DNA from: Bacillota bacterium
GTDB taxonomy: Bacteria > Bacillota > Clostridia > Lachnospirales > Lachnospiraceae
Reading direction: 5' to 3'
Length of the DNA stretch: 64,000 nucleotides
NCBI GenBank assembly: GCA_023411215.1
Contig: JAEYOY010000064.1
Span: 1 to 64,000, forward strand
This document shows, piece by piece, positions 9,858-18,733 of this stretch (position 1 is the stretch's first letter; each line of letters begins with the position of its first letter). The position numbers were made by a program, and so were the translations under genes. The notes under the pieces were generated by a model. That model saw nothing but the letters and a program-made list of their open reading frames with translations. It had not been told where the DNA came from and searched no databases.

Positions 9858-9893
9858 TTTTCTGCTGCATTTTCAAAAAAATGCAGCAGAAAA
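9858..9893 (+). other. Strong hairpin between binding-protein and permease genes
   Basis: TTTTCTGCTGCATTTT pairs with AAATGCAGCAGAAAA. There is no U-run after it. Such intercistronic stems often stabilise the upstream mRNA and cause partial termination, giving more binding protein than permease. That role is inferred. Confidence 0.6.
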
Positions 9894-9917
9894 TCTTTAA
9901 GGGAACGAGGACTATCC

Positions 9918-10793
9918 ATGAAGAGCAAGGTGAAAGACAAAATTATAGTAACAGGATTTCTCCTGATACCGGTAATACTATTGATCATGTTTTCTTATTA
10001 TCCATTATATAAATTATTTCAGATAAGTTTATCTGATTGGAACGGATTATCTCCTGATATTAAGATAATAGGTTTTAAGAATTTTAAAGATGTTTTAAGC
10101 GGAAAAGAATATCTATCTACCATTTGGAACAATATGGCTTATGTAATAATAGCCGTTATACAACAATTTGTAGGATTATTTTTAGCGATACTTTTAGATA
10201 GTAATTTGAAGTTGAAAAAGACATTTAGAGCAATTATTTTCATGCCTTATATTATTAATGGTGTTGCGGTTGCTTTTATGTTCAATTATATGTACGATTT
10301 TACGAATTCCCCGATTAATATGCTTTTAAAGGCAATAGGACTCGAAGAGCACATGATACGCTTCATTAGCATGGATTATGGCTCAAACTTTTCGTTAGCC
10401 TTTATCGGCTTTTGGAAATATGTCGGATTTACCATGGTAATCTTTCTTGCTGCCTTACAATCTATTTCCAAAGAAATTTATGAAGCAGCGAGAGTGGATG
10501 GAGCAGGTTTCTTTCGATTAATACGCCATATTACTTTTCCGAATATCAAAAACATGTTCCAAATTTCCGTCCTGTTAAGTATCAATGGATCACTGCAGGC
10601 TTATTTGGAGCCTTTCGTAATTACTAAGGGTGGACCTAATGGAAGAACATCTACGGTTATCGTAAAATCCTTGGAGTTGGCATTCCAATATAATAAGTAT
10701 GGAAAAGCAGCAGCGCTGGGTGTTGTATTATTATTTATCATTCTGTTGATAGTCGTAGTCCAAAGAACATTGTTAAAGGAGAGTGATAAATGA
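9918..10793 (+). CDS. Sugar ABC transporter permease, first (UgpA/LplB-like)
   Basis: A 291-residue integral membrane protein with about six transmembrane helices, starting at ATG after AAGGGAACGAGG. It carries the conserved cytoplasmic EAA loop, EIYEAARVDGAGFFRLIRHITFP, about 80 residues from the C-terminus, which docks the ATPase. It is the first of the two permeases of a CUT1-type oligosaccharide importer. Its stop overlaps the next start as ATGA, so the two permeases are translationally coupled. No ATPase gene is in the locus; CUT1 systems in Firmicutes commonly share one MsmK-like ATPase encoded elsewhere. Confidence 0.93.
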   Translation: MKSKVKDKIIVTGFLLIPVILLIMFSYYPLYKLFQISLSDWNGLSPDIKIIGFKNFKDVLSGKEYLSTIWNNMAYVIIAVIQQFVGLFLAILLDSNLKLKKTFRAIIFMPYIINGVAVAFMFNYMYDFTNSPINMLLKAIGLEEHMIRFISMDYGSNFSLAFIGFWKYVGFTMVIFLAALQSISKEIYEAARVDGAGFFRLIRHITFPNIKNMFQISVLLSINGSLQAYLEPFVITKGGPNGRTSTVIVKSLELAFQYNKYGKAAALGVVLLFIILLIVVVQRTLLKESDK

Positions 10794-11683
10794 TGAAAAT
10801 GAAGATAATTCCCATTAGAAAATCTAAAAATTCAGATTCTTCAGAGAATGTAAATACCTTCACAATCGCTAATCCTGTAGGAAGGCTTTTATGCTATATA
10901 TTTATCGCTTTTATGCTCCTTCTGATTTTAGCTCCGCTGGCAATCGTACTCAATATTTCCTTAAAGGATAATGTAGAATACATGGCGAAAGGGGTATATT
11001 CATTCCCGGAGAACATTTTTAACTTAAGCAATTTTATCAATGCATATAAGCTTGGCGGTTTTGGTGAGGGCTTTTTGAATACGTTTTTATTAGTTATTTT
11101 TAGCGTACCAATCGCCATTGTTTTTGGTACTATGGTTGCCTATGCATTGGGAAGATTTGATTTTAAGCTAAAAAAATTACTTTTCGCAGCGTTCCTGTTT
11201 CCAACCTTTGTACCAACCATGACAGTGACCATTGCTACCTTCACATTGATTAAAAGCTTGGGGTTATATAATTCATTTCTAGCAGGAATTATATTGTACA
11301 TAGGAACTGACATAATGCAGATTTATATTTTTCTACAATTTATTAGTCAAATTCCGGTTGCTCTGGATGAAAGTGCTCGCATTGATGGAGCATCCAGACT
11401 GAAGATTTATTATAGTATTATTCTACCCCAGTTAAAGCCGGCAATAGCCACGACCGTTATTCTAAAATTATTGGGAATTTATAACGACTTCTTTACACCA
11501 TATATGTATATGCCAAAGATTAAGACTGCTGCAACCTCCCTTAATACTTTTGCCGGTGATCGAATGGCGGATTGGCCTTTAATGTCGGCCGCCATAATTT
11601 TGATTGCAATCCCAACGATTTTCATTTATATCTTTTTACAAAACTACATTATTAGTGGTGTAACGGATGGTGCTGTTAAATAA
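10790..11683 (+). CDS. Sugar ABC transporter permease, second (UgpE/LplC-like)
   Basis: A 297-residue integral membrane protein with six predicted helices. The ATG at 10790 overlaps the previous stop by four bases and follows AGGAGAG at good spacing. A second ATG lies directly next at 10793. The EAA loop reads ALDESARIDGASRLKIYYSI, the form typical of the second CUT1 permease. With its partner it forms the membrane channel for the oligosaccharide captured by the lipoprotein upstream. The next gene, a chemoreceptor, follows after 23 bases and is likely co-transcribed. Confidence 0.93.
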   Translation: MMKMKIIPIRKSKNSDSSENVNTFTIANPVGRLLCYIFIAFMLLLILAPLAIVLNISLKDNVEYMAKGVYSFPENIFNLSNFINAYKLGGFGEGFLNTFLLVIFSVPIAIVFGTMVAYALGRFDFKLKKLLFAAFLFPTFVPTMTVTIATFTLIKSLGLYNSFLAGIILYIGTDIMQIYIFLQFISQIPVALDESARIDGASRLKIYYSIILPQLKPAIATTVILKLLGIYNDFFTPYMYMPKIKTAATSLNTFAGDRMADWPLMSAAIILIAIPTIFIYIFLQNYIISGVTDGAVK

Positions 11684-11706
11684 GCACTTCGATGATTGAA
11701 AGGTAA

Positions 11707-13854
11707 ATGATACCAATGCTAACGAATGAGAAAAAACAGCTAGAAACATTCCATAGTCAGAAAAATAATAAATTTAGTACGATAATTGATAAATTGAAAT
11801 TCATTAAAATTAAATCTATTAAATTAAAATTAATCCTATCCTTTTGCATACCGATTATATTACTTATTGTACTGGGTTTAATTACCTATTCAAAAGCTTC
11901 TGATGTGATTATCAATAATTATAAAATTTCAGCTACGCAGACGATAGAGGCTAATGGTAATTATCTGGAATTAGTTTTTAATAATCTGGAGGCAAAATCG
12001 AATCAAATAGCCAGCAATGGGAATATCACGAAATACTATGGTGGTGGCTTTACTAAAAACAGTAAAGAGGAATACGAAGCATACAATGGAACGCAAAATG
12101 ATTTACTTGCAATGGTAGCAGCAGATAAATTCATCTTTTCCATTAATATAATATCTACAGAGAATGAACCGATCTCTACCTATGCCAATTTTACTTCTAA
12201 GGAGTATAAGGAATATATTAATTCCGATGAGGCCCTTGAATTTTCTAAGACGGGTAAAAAGGTGATTTGGTCAGGGTATCATAATTTTCTGGATGATACT
12301 CTAAAGGTATCGAAAGATAAATATGCGATGTCCTTAACAAGACAATTGTTTCGAACAAAGAGTAATAAGTTACTTGGATATGTAATTATGGATATCGATT
12401 TAGAAAGTATCCAAAATCTATTAAATGGTATTGATTTTGGTGATGATAGCAGTGTTGCCTTTGCTTCTGGGGATGGAAGAATTCATACCAAGGTATCTGT
12501 AAAGGAGAAGAGTGCTTCCGTGATAAAGGATATTGATCAGGAAGCATTTTTTCAAGAAAGCTTGCTTGGTGAGGATGAAAGCGGGTCCAGAGACATTACC
12601 TATAATAATAAAAAATATTTATTTGTTTATACGAAGATTGGTGAAAGCGGTTCTACTCTATATAGTTTAATACCGGAATCAACGATCCTTGACCAAGTAA
12701 CGGATATTAAAAATATTACAGTTGGAATCGTTGTTTTAGCAGTGATTATTGCCTTAGTAGTCTGTACCTTGATTTCTACCGGCCTCAGTTCAACCATTAA
12801 GAATATCATTTCCAGTGTTAAGAAAGCTGCGGTTGGTGACTTGACGGTAACCTTTGAGACCAAGCGTAAGGATGAATTTGAACTACTAATTAATAGTTTG
12901 TCAGATATGATTTTCAGCATGAAAGGACTCATTGAAAAAACGGTCCAAGTATCCTTGGCAGTTAAGAATTCTGCATATATCGTTGGAGACACTGCCGAAA
13001 GCTTCATTAAATCATCGAAGGATATTGCGGCTTCTCTTGGAGATATTGAACAAGGATCCTATCAACAAGCATCCGACGCTGAAAATTGTCTTTCTATGAT
13101 GGATAATTTATCCGCAAAAATAGGTGACGTATATAATAATACAAAAGAAATTAACCTCATTGCAAATAATACAAAAACGATTGTCAGTACCGGTGTAAAT
13201 ACGATTGGGGTTTTGGAGGATAGAATTACAGATACCTCTAATATGTCGAAGTTATTAACGGATGAAATTGCATATATTAAAAAGGATGTCAGTTCAATTG
13301 GTGAGATCATTCAGATGATTAATTATATTGCTGATCAAACTAATTTATTATCTTTAAATGCATCGATTGAAGCAGCAAGAGCGGGACAAGCAGGCAGAGG
13401 CTTTGCTGTAGTTGCAGATGAAATAAGAAAATTAGCCGAACAATCAATCAATGCAGCAAGTAAGGTTGATGAGAACATTACCAGAATTAATTCCAGAACA
13501 AATAACATGGTAGAAATCGCAAATAAAACGGTAGTCGTTGTAGAATCTCAAGAGCAGGCGCTTTCCGATACAGTTCGTATCTTTAATCGAATTGATGAGC
13601 ATGTAGATAATTTGGTTCAATTCCTTCAAAAGATATCGGAAGGAGTTGTAACTGTAGAAGAAGTGAAAACTAACACCTTGAGCTCTATTGAGAGTATCTC
13701 GTCAATCATTGAGGAAGCTTCAGCAGTAACCGGCGAGGTGAATTCTACTGCCCAAAGACAATTGAATTTAGCAGAAGAACTCAATAATGCAACCAAACAA
13801 ATGGAAAGGGATTCCAATATATTGGAAGCGGCTATTGAAATATTTACGATTTAA
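11707..13854 (+). CDS. Methyl-accepting chemotaxis protein co-encoded with the mannoside transporter
   Basis: A 715-residue chemoreceptor. The start ATG follows GAAAGG. There is a cytoplasmic N-terminal segment of about 40 residues, one transmembrane helix (about 43-65), a large extracellular sensory region of the Cache type (about 70-335), a second helix (about 338-360), a HAMP domain, and the long antiparallel coiled coil of the MCP signalling domain. Its tip is readable as NLLSLNASIEAARAGQAGRGF, followed by AVVADEIRKLAEQS, which contacts CheW and CheA. It follows the permease gene by 23 bases and precedes a strong terminator, so it belongs to the transporter operon and probably couples motility to the same sugar or its binding protein. 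Confidence 0.93.
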   Translation: MIPMLTNEKKQLETFHSQKNNKFSTIIDKLKFIKIKSIKLKLILSFCIPIILLIVLGLITYSKASDVIINNYKISATQTIEANGNYLELVFNNLEAKSNQIASNGNITKYYGGGFTKNSKEEYEAYNGTQNDLLAMVAADKFIFSINIISTENEPISTYANFTSKEYKEYINSDEALEFSKTGKKVIWSGYHNFLDDTLKVSKDKYAMSLTRQLFRTKSNKLLGYVIMDIDLESIQNLLNGIDFGDDSSVAFASGDGRIHTKVSVKEKSASVIKDIDQEAFFQESLLGEDESGSRDITYNNKKYLFVYTKIGESGSTLYSLIPESTILDQVTDIKNITVGIVVLAVIIALVVCTLISTGLSSTIKNIISSVKKAAVGDLTVTFETKRKDEFELLINSLSDMIFSMKGLIEKTVQVSLAVKNSAYIVGDTAESFIKSSKDIAASLGDIEQGSYQQASDAENCLSMMDNLSAKIGDVYNNTKEINLIANNTKTIVSTGVNTIGVLEDRITDTSNMSKLLTDEIAYIKKDVSSIGEIIQMINYIADQTNLLSLNASIEAARAGQAGRGFAVVADEIRKLAEQSINAASKVDENITRINSRTNNMVEIANKTVVVVESQEQALSDTVRIFNRIDEHVDNLVQFLQKISEGVVTVEEVKTNTLSSIESISSIIEEASAVTGEVNSTAQRQLNLAEELNNATKQMERDSNILEAAIEIFTI

Positions 13855-13888
13855 CAATCGAATATCAGCAAAAAGAGTAAACGATTGG

Positions 13889-13933
13889 GAGTCTTCATAC
13901 AAAACTTTAATTATTGTGTGAAGACTCATTTTT
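13889..13933 (+). terminator. Terminator of the transporter-chemoreceptor operon
   Basis: GAGTCTTCATACA pairs with TTGTGTGAAGACTC, followed by ATTTTTA. Confidence 0.88.
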
Positions 13934-13935
13934 AT

Positions 13936-14090
13936 TTCATAGGAAATAGCGTCCTATGAAATAAAAAGCCCTCCGGGCAAGTGAACAAAGTTCACTTTGG
14001 GATGACACACTCGCGCGTATGGAAATTATCTGCCTGTGGCAGAACGCGCTCGGCGCGAGTAGTGTCAGCAAGCTGACACTTTGTTTGTTT
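13936..14090. repeat. Cluster of intergenic palindromes
   Basis: Several stem-loops follow one another: TTTCATAGGA/TCCTATGAAA, AAGTGAAC/GTTCACTT, CTCGCGC with GGCGCGAG, and GTGTCAGC/GCTGACAC. The first is followed by GCCCTCCGG, as is a related palindrome at 39760. GC content is higher than in the surroundings. It probably belongs to a dispersed repeat family rather than encoding a gene. Confidence 0.6.
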
Positions 14091-14098
14091 CTAAAGAA

Positions 14099-14114
14099 TT
14101 GTATATAAATACAA
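14099..14114. promoter_or_regulatory. Second copy of the mannoside-locus palindrome
   Basis: The same 16-base palindrome TTGTATATAAATACAA as at 6934, again preceded by AAAGAA and followed by a possible -35 (TTGGGG at 14116) with TATTAT about 18 bases later. It lies 91 bases before the GH130 start. Candidate site for the YesN-type regulator. Confidence 0.55.
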
Positions 14115-14205
14115 ATTGGGGCAATTAAAGTAATAACATTATTATGCTAACATGATAAGAGATAATGTATTTTAATATTTGATTTTAATATCAGGAGGAT
14201 GTTAT

Positions 14206-15222
14206 ATGAGTGAGGTTAAAATAATAGGAAATGAACTTAAAAATATTCCGTGGCAAGAGAAACCCGAAGGTTGTACTGATGTAATGTGGAGACATATTGG
14301 TAATCCAATTATGGGAAGGAACGAAACCCCTAAGTCTTCCAGAATATATAATAGTGCTATAATACCTTACCAGGGCAAATTTGTTGGGATATTTCGTGCG
14401 GATCATAAGGATGGTATCCCCCAGCTACATGTAGGATATAGTGATGATGGTATAAAGTGGAACATCGAGGATGAAGAAATCAACTGGGTGGATGAGGATA
14501 ATAAGGAATATAAAACCGGATATGCTTACGATCCCCGTTTGGTGGAAATAGAGGGTAGTTATTATATTGTTTGGTGTACGGATTTTGGCGGTCCAACCAT
14601 AGGATTAGGAGTAACCAAGGATTTTAAGTCCTTTGTACGCTTAGAAAATTCCTTTATTCCCTTCAATCGAAACGGTGTCCTATTCCCCAAAAAGATTAAT
14701 GGTAATTATGCTATGCTTAGCAGACCGAGTGATAGTGGACATACACCCTTTGGCGATATATTCTTAAGCTATAGCCCTGATCTTGCGTTCTGGGGAAAGC
14801 ATCGTAGGGTGATGACCAGCGGTCATACCTGGTGGCAGGGAACAAAAATCGGAGCCGGTGCTGTACCGATTGAGACATCAGAGGGATGGCTGCTCTTTTA
14901 TCATGGCGTGAATGGAACCTGTAACGGTTTCGTATACAGTATAGGTGCTGCAATACTGGATAAGGAGAACCCGTCTAAAGTATTATATCGAACCAAAGAC
15001 TATATCATGACACCGGAGATGGATTATGAAGTAACAGGGTTTGTACCCAATGTAACCTTCCCTTGCTCCGCGTTATGTGATGCTGCAACCGGAAGAATTG
15101 CAATTTATTATGGGGCAGCGGATACCTGTCTTGGTATTGCTTATACAACCGTGGAGGAATTAGTTAGCCACATTAAAAATAATTCATTTTTATTACCTGG
15201 AGATGCTCAGGAGTATCGCTAG
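14206..15222 (+). CDS. GH130_2-like beta-1,4-mannooligosaccharide phosphorylase
   Basis: A 338-residue cytoplasmic enzyme. The frame is open from 14179, but AGGAGG at 14194 selects the ATG at 14206. Motifs match GH130 subfamily 2: AYDPRLVEIEG with the catalytic Asp, NRNGVLFPKKI and SRPSDSGHTPFGD for phosphate and substrate contacts, GAGAVPIET, FYHGV, and IYYGAADTCLG near the C-terminus. Known members phosphorolyse beta-1,4-mannooligosaccharides from the non-reducing end, releasing alpha-mannose 1-phosphate. It heads a three-gene operon with the 2-epimerase and mannosylglucose phosphorylase, giving a full intracellular route. A close paralogue is encoded at 53838. Exact chain-length preference is not readable. 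Confidence 0.9.
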   Translation: MSEVKIIGNELKNIPWQEKPEGCTDVMWRHIGNPIMGRNETPKSSRIYNSAIIPYQGKFVGIFRADHKDGIPQLHVGYSDDGIKWNIEDEEINWVDEDNKEYKTGYAYDPRLVEIEGSYYIVWCTDFGGPTIGLGVTKDFKSFVRLENSFIPFNRNGVLFPKKINGNYAMLSRPSDSGHTPFGDIFLSYSPDLAFWGKHRRVMTSGHTWWQGTKIGAGAVPIETSEGWLLFYHGVNGTCNGFVYSIGAAILDKENPSKVLYRTKDYIMTPEMDYEVTGFVPNVTFPCSALCDAATGRIAIYYGAADTCLGIAYTTVEELVSHIKNNSFLLPGDAQEYR

Positions 15223-15278
15223 GAGCAGTACCTTGTGTGATATATAGATATCAATCGGATGAATATGGAGGTAGACTA

Positions 15279-16445
15279 TTGAAATTCGAAATGCAACAAC
15301 AACTTGATCATGTCATCCTACCCTACTGGAAAGGGTTAGTTGATCGAAGAATGGGTGGTTATTATGGATATGTTGATTATAATTTAAAGGTAGAAGAACA
15401 AGCAGATAAAGGTGTAATTCTTAATAGCAGGATTTTGTGGTTTTTCTCAAATGCTTACTTGAACGCAAGAGAGGAAAATCTGCTTCCCTATGCAAACCAT
15501 GCTTATGAGTTCTTAATCAAGCATTGTCTGGATCAGGAGTATGGTGGTGTATATTGGATGATGACTTATGATGGTAAAGTAAAGGAAGATATCAAGCATA
15601 CCTATAATCAGGCATTTGCGATTTATGCATTAAGTGCATATTATGAAGCAACAAAGGATGAAAAAGCTCTAGCCATTGCACTTGAATTATTTCGCCTCAT
15701 AGAGGAGAAATGTACCGACGCTTATGGATATCTGGAGGCATTCACCAGGGATTGGATTATTATTGATAATGAAAAGTTATCGGAAAATGGGCTGTTAGCA
15801 GACAAGACAATGAATACCTTATTGCATGTTTTGGAAGCTTATACCTTATTATACAAAGTATCAAAGGACATCAAGGTAAAGGAAAAACTGATACATATCT
15901 TAGAATTGTTTCGAACAAAGGTATACGATTCACAGAAGGTGCGTCTGGAGGTGTTTTTCAACGAAACAATGGAAAGCATCACTGATCTTCACTCTTATGG
16001 TCACGATATCGAAGCATCCTGGCTCCTTGATGAGGCTTGCCAGGTAGTTGGTGAAAGAGACATAACTGAGGCTACCAAGGAATATACCAATGTGATTGCC
16101 AAGAGGATTCTTAAAGATGCCATGGAGGGAGACGCGGTTCTTAATGAGTGCTTCTTAGGAGAAGTTGATAAAACAAGGGTATGGTGGGTACAAGCGGAGG
16201 CTGTTGTAGGATTTTACAATGCATATGAGAAGACCGGTCAAGAAGCTTATCTGGAGGCGTCAAAACGCATCTGGAATTACATAAAGACCTACTTTATCGA
16301 TAAAAGACCCGGGTCTGAGTGGTTTTGGGATTTGGATGAGCACAACCGTTCCAGCAGTCATAAGCCAATCACTGAGCCCTGGAAATGTCCTTATCACAAC
16401 GGTCGTATGTGTTTTGAAATAATTAGGAGGATGAAGCATGTTTGA
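15279..16445 (+). CDS. Cellobiose/mannobiose 2-epimerase (AGE family)
   Basis: An enzyme of about 388 residues with the (alpha/alpha)6 barrel of the N-acylglucosamine 2-epimerase family. GGAGGT at 15267 is 7 bases before an in-frame TTG at 15279, the likely start; GTG at 15237 and ATG at 15291 are less well placed. Characteristic stretches are KGVILNSRILWFFSNAY, EYGGVYWMM, HTYNQAFAIYALSAYYEA, LHSYGHDIEASWL and WVQAEAVVGFYNAY with catalytic His residues, all closely resembling Ruminococcus cellobiose 2-epimerases. It converts mannobiose (mannosyl-mannose) to mannosyl-glucose, the substrate of the enzyme encoded next. It overlaps the next gene by 8 bases, so they are coupled. Confidence 0.93.
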   Translation: MKFEMQQQLDHVILPYWKGLVDRRMGGYYGYVDYNLKVEEQADKGVILNSRILWFFSNAYLNAREENLLPYANHAYEFLIKHCLDQEYGGVYWMMTYDGKVKEDIKHTYNQAFAIYALSAYYEATKDEKALAIALELFRLIEEKCTDAYGYLEAFTRDWIIIDNEKLSENGLLADKTMNTLLHVLEAYTLLYKVSKDIKVKEKLIHILELFRTKVYDSQKVRLEVFFNETMESITDLHSYGHDIEASWLLDEACQVVGERDITEATKEYTNVIAKRILKDAMEGDAVLNECFLGEVDKTRVWWVQAEAVVGFYNAYEKTGQEAYLEASKRIWNYIKTYFIDKRPGSEWFWDLDEHNRSSSHKPITEPWKCPYHNGRMCFEIIRRMKHV

Positions 16446-17610
16446 AAGTAATAGAGAGAAAGTTATGAACCATTATGAGGAAGTCATAGCTAGAAAGAAC
16501 AGTAAGGATACATCATTTTACAATGGAATTTATGATCGATGGGTAAATCCGGTATTAACGAGAGACCATATTCCGTATTTCTGGAAATACGATATGAACA
16601 AGGAGACGAATCCGTTATTTATGGAACGCCTTGGTGTAAACGCAGTGATGAACTCAGGGGCCATTGAATTAAACGGTAAATATTATTTAATTGCCAGAAT
16701 AGAAGGAAATGACAGAAAATCCTTCTTTGGCGTCGCTGAAAGTGATAATGGCGTTGATGGCTTCCGTTTCTGGGATTATCCAATCTTACTACCTGATACC
16801 TGCAAGGAAGAGACCAATGTATATGACATGCGTCTGACAAAGCACGAGGATGGCTATATTTATGGTGTTTTCTGCTCGGAAAGTAAGGATACCACAGTAA
16901 ACGATCTTTCGGCAGCGGTAGCGGCTGCAGGTATCGTCCGTACCAAGGATTTAAAGACCTGGGAACGTTTAGAGAATCTAAAGACCTTGCGTTCTCCCCA
17001 GCAGAGAAATGTAGTGTTACATCCGGAATTCATCAATAACAAATATGCTTTTTATACCAGACCGATGGATGACTTTATTAATACCGGTTCCGGTGGCGGT
17101 ATTGGGTTCGGTCTATGTGAGGATATTGAACATGCAGTCATCGATGAGGAGATTCTGACCAGCCAAAGAAAATACCATACCATTACCGAAGCTAAGAATG
17201 GAGCAGGCGCTGTACCAATTAAGACAGAGAAGGGCTGGATCCATATTGCACATGGTGTCCGTAATACAGCAGCAGGTTTACGTTATGTGCTATATGCCTT
17301 TGCTACTTCCTTAGAGGATCCTACCAAAGTGATTGCAGAGCCTTCAGGCCTTTTCCTTTCTCCGCTTGGAAAAGAAAGAGTCGGAGATGTATCGAATGTG
17401 GTATTCACCAATGGAGCCATTGCTAAAGATAATGGAGAAGTGTATATCTATTATGCATCCTCCGATACAAGATTGCATGTAGCTACAACCACCGTTCATC
17501 AATTAGTAGATTATGTATTCAATACACCTTCTGATCCCCTTCGTTCGGTTGAATGTGTACAACAACGTTGTGATTTTATTAAAAAGAATCTAGAGTACAT
17601 GGGAAGATAA
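16438..17610 (+). CDS. 4-O-beta-D-mannosyl-D-glucose phosphorylase (GH130_1)
   Basis: A 390-residue cytoplasmic enzyme; its ATG follows AGGAGG at 7-base spacing and overlaps the epimerase end. The sequence closely follows characterised GH130 subfamily 1 enzymes of Bacteroides and Ruminococcus: VNPVLTRDHIPYFWKYD, NPLFMERLGVNAVMNSGA, NVYDMRLTKHEDG with the catalytic Asp, QQRNVVLHPEFI, FYTRPMDDFINTGSGGGIG, HGVRNTAAGLRYVLY and IYYASSDTRLHVATTT. It phosphorolyses mannosyl-glucose to mannose 1-phosphate and glucose. With the epimerase and GH130_2 enzyme it completes mannan-oligosaccharide catabolism. The unusual GSGGGIG loop is family-typical. Confidence 0.95.
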   Translation: MFESNREKVMNHYEEVIARKNSKDTSFYNGIYDRWVNPVLTRDHIPYFWKYDMNKETNPLFMERLGVNAVMNSGAIELNGKYYLIARIEGNDRKSFFGVAESDNGVDGFRFWDYPILLPDTCKEETNVYDMRLTKHEDGYIYGVFCSESKDTTVNDLSAAVAAAGIVRTKDLKTWERLENLKTLRSPQQRNVVLHPEFINNKYAFYTRPMDDFINTGSGGGIGFGLCEDIEHAVIDEEILTSQRKYHTITEAKNGAGAVPIKTEKGWIHIAHGVRNTAAGLRYVLYAFATSLEDPTKVIAEPSGLFLSPLGKERVGDVSNVVFTNGAIAKDNGEVYIYYASSDTRLHVATTTVHQLVDYVFNTPSDPLRSVECVQQRCDFIKKNLEYMGR

Positions 17611-17679
17611 CAAATAAGAAAATAGCATTGTAATATCCATATCTTATCAATTTCTTTCCTATAGTTCACTTTCATCATT

Positions 17680-17713
17680 AGGAGCCCTACAATTCAACGA
17701 TTGTAGGGCTCCT
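17680..17713 (+). terminator. Terminator of the mannoside phosphorylase operon
   Basis: AGGAGCCCTACAA pairs perfectly with TTGTAGGGCTCCT around an 8-base loop. The tail is ACTCTTT, weak in T. Confidence 0.75.
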
Positions 17714-17741
17714 ACTCTTTGTGAGCCATCTTAACCCAAAT

Positions 17742-17813
17742 TACGATTCATGCGGTAGGAGACACGATTCGTGCGGTTGACAGTTTTTTACGAGTGGAAT
17801 TTGGTATTATTAT
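17742..17813 (+). promoter_or_regulatory. LytTR-type direct-repeat operator and promoter of the HD-GYP pair
   Basis: ACGATTCATGCGGT at 17743 and ACGATTCGTGCGGT at 17764 are direct repeats exactly 21 bases apart, that is two helical turns. A TATTAT -10 lies about 45 bases after the start of the second repeat. The same arrangement is found at 20959 and 28633. Tandem repeats of this size and spacing are characteristic of LytTR response-regulator sites, and a LytTR regulator is encoded at 26022. Confidence 0.65.
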
Positions 17814-17893
17814 GTCGAGATGAAAATAGAGATTGAAATTTTACAAGATTGCATAGAGAGCGGAGTGTTAGTAAAGATAAGGAGGAGGACATT

Positions 17894-18733
17894 ATGTTTA
17901 GTTTAGAAGAGACTTATGATCAAGCAATAAGAATTTCGCGTAATATTGTGGAAGATATCAGGTTTGGTAGGGAATTATACTTATATCCTGTAAAAATATG
18001 TTCTATTCAAATTTGTAAATATCTAGATTTTGATGCCAATATATTAACTTTACTAAACAGTGTTCAGGATAAAAACCCTTATATGAATTCTCATCCGGTT
18101 AATGTAGCTTTTATATCATTTGTTATTGGCAAATGGCTGAATTTGGGTTGTTCAGATCTGGTAAATCTGGTTCGCGCAGGGCTTTTACATGATATAGGGA
18201 AAGCAAAGATTAAAGATAGTTTATTAAATAAGACGGATCCATTAACCCTAGAAGAGATGGAAAAAATGAAATCTCATCCGGTCATAGGCTATAAAATATT
18301 AGATAGCGTCAATGAATTTGATGCGGATGTGTTACATGGTGTTTTATTCCATCATGAAAGGATGGATGGATCAGGTTATCCCTTAGGGCTAAAGGGAGAA
18401 AAAATCAGTTTGTTCGGTAGAATAATAGCAATAGCTGATACATTTGATGCAATCACAGCTTCCAAGACATATAGCGAAAAGAAATCACCTTTAAAAGCGG
18501 TTGAGGAAATACAAGCAAACAGCTTCAATCAACTTGACCCATATATTTGTCAGATTTTTGTAAATAATATTATTGAATACTATAGTGGTAGAGAGATACG
18601 TTTAAGCAACGAGCAAGTTGGTAATATAGTTTATATCAACCCTATAGAAATAACAAAACCATTAGTTGTTTGCGAAAATGAATATCATGATTTGTCGGTA
18701 GAAAGAGATATTGAAGTGGTTGAGCTTCTTTAG
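17894..18733 (+). CDS. HD-GYP domain protein (putative c-di-GMP phosphodiesterase), first of a pair
   Basis: A 279-residue cytoplasmic protein. GGAGGAGGAC selects the ATG at 17894 over an upstream in-frame ATG. The HD-GYP domain covers about residues 85-230: HPVNVAF, LLHDIGKAKIKDSLLNK, SHPVIGYKIL, FHHERMDGSGYPLG and IADTFDAITASKTY contain the metal-binding His/Asp residues and the GYP motif. Such domains hydrolyse cyclic di-GMP. There is no receiver or membrane domain. Both ends resemble the next gene, so the two arose by duplication. The promoter carries a putative LytTR operator, linking c-di-GMP turnover to the sensory system encoded at 24-28 kb. Confidence 0.88.
   Translation: MFSLEETYDQAIRISRNIVEDIRFGRELYLYPVKICSIQICKYLDFDANILTLLNSVQDKNPYMNSHPVNVAFISFVIGKWLNLGCSDLVNLVRAGLLHDIGKAKIKDSLLNKTDPLTLEEMEKMKSHPVIGYKILDSVNEFDADVLHGVLFHHERMDGSGYPLGLKGEKISLFGRIIAIADTFDAITASKTYSEKKSPLKAVEEIQANSFNQLDPYICQIFVNNIIEYYSGREIRLSNEQVGNIVYINPIEITKPLVVCENEYHDLSVERDIEVVELL

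Noticed and set aside
12627..13007. 126-codon antisense frame
   Set aside because: It is the complement of the HAMP/signalling region of the chemoreceptor.
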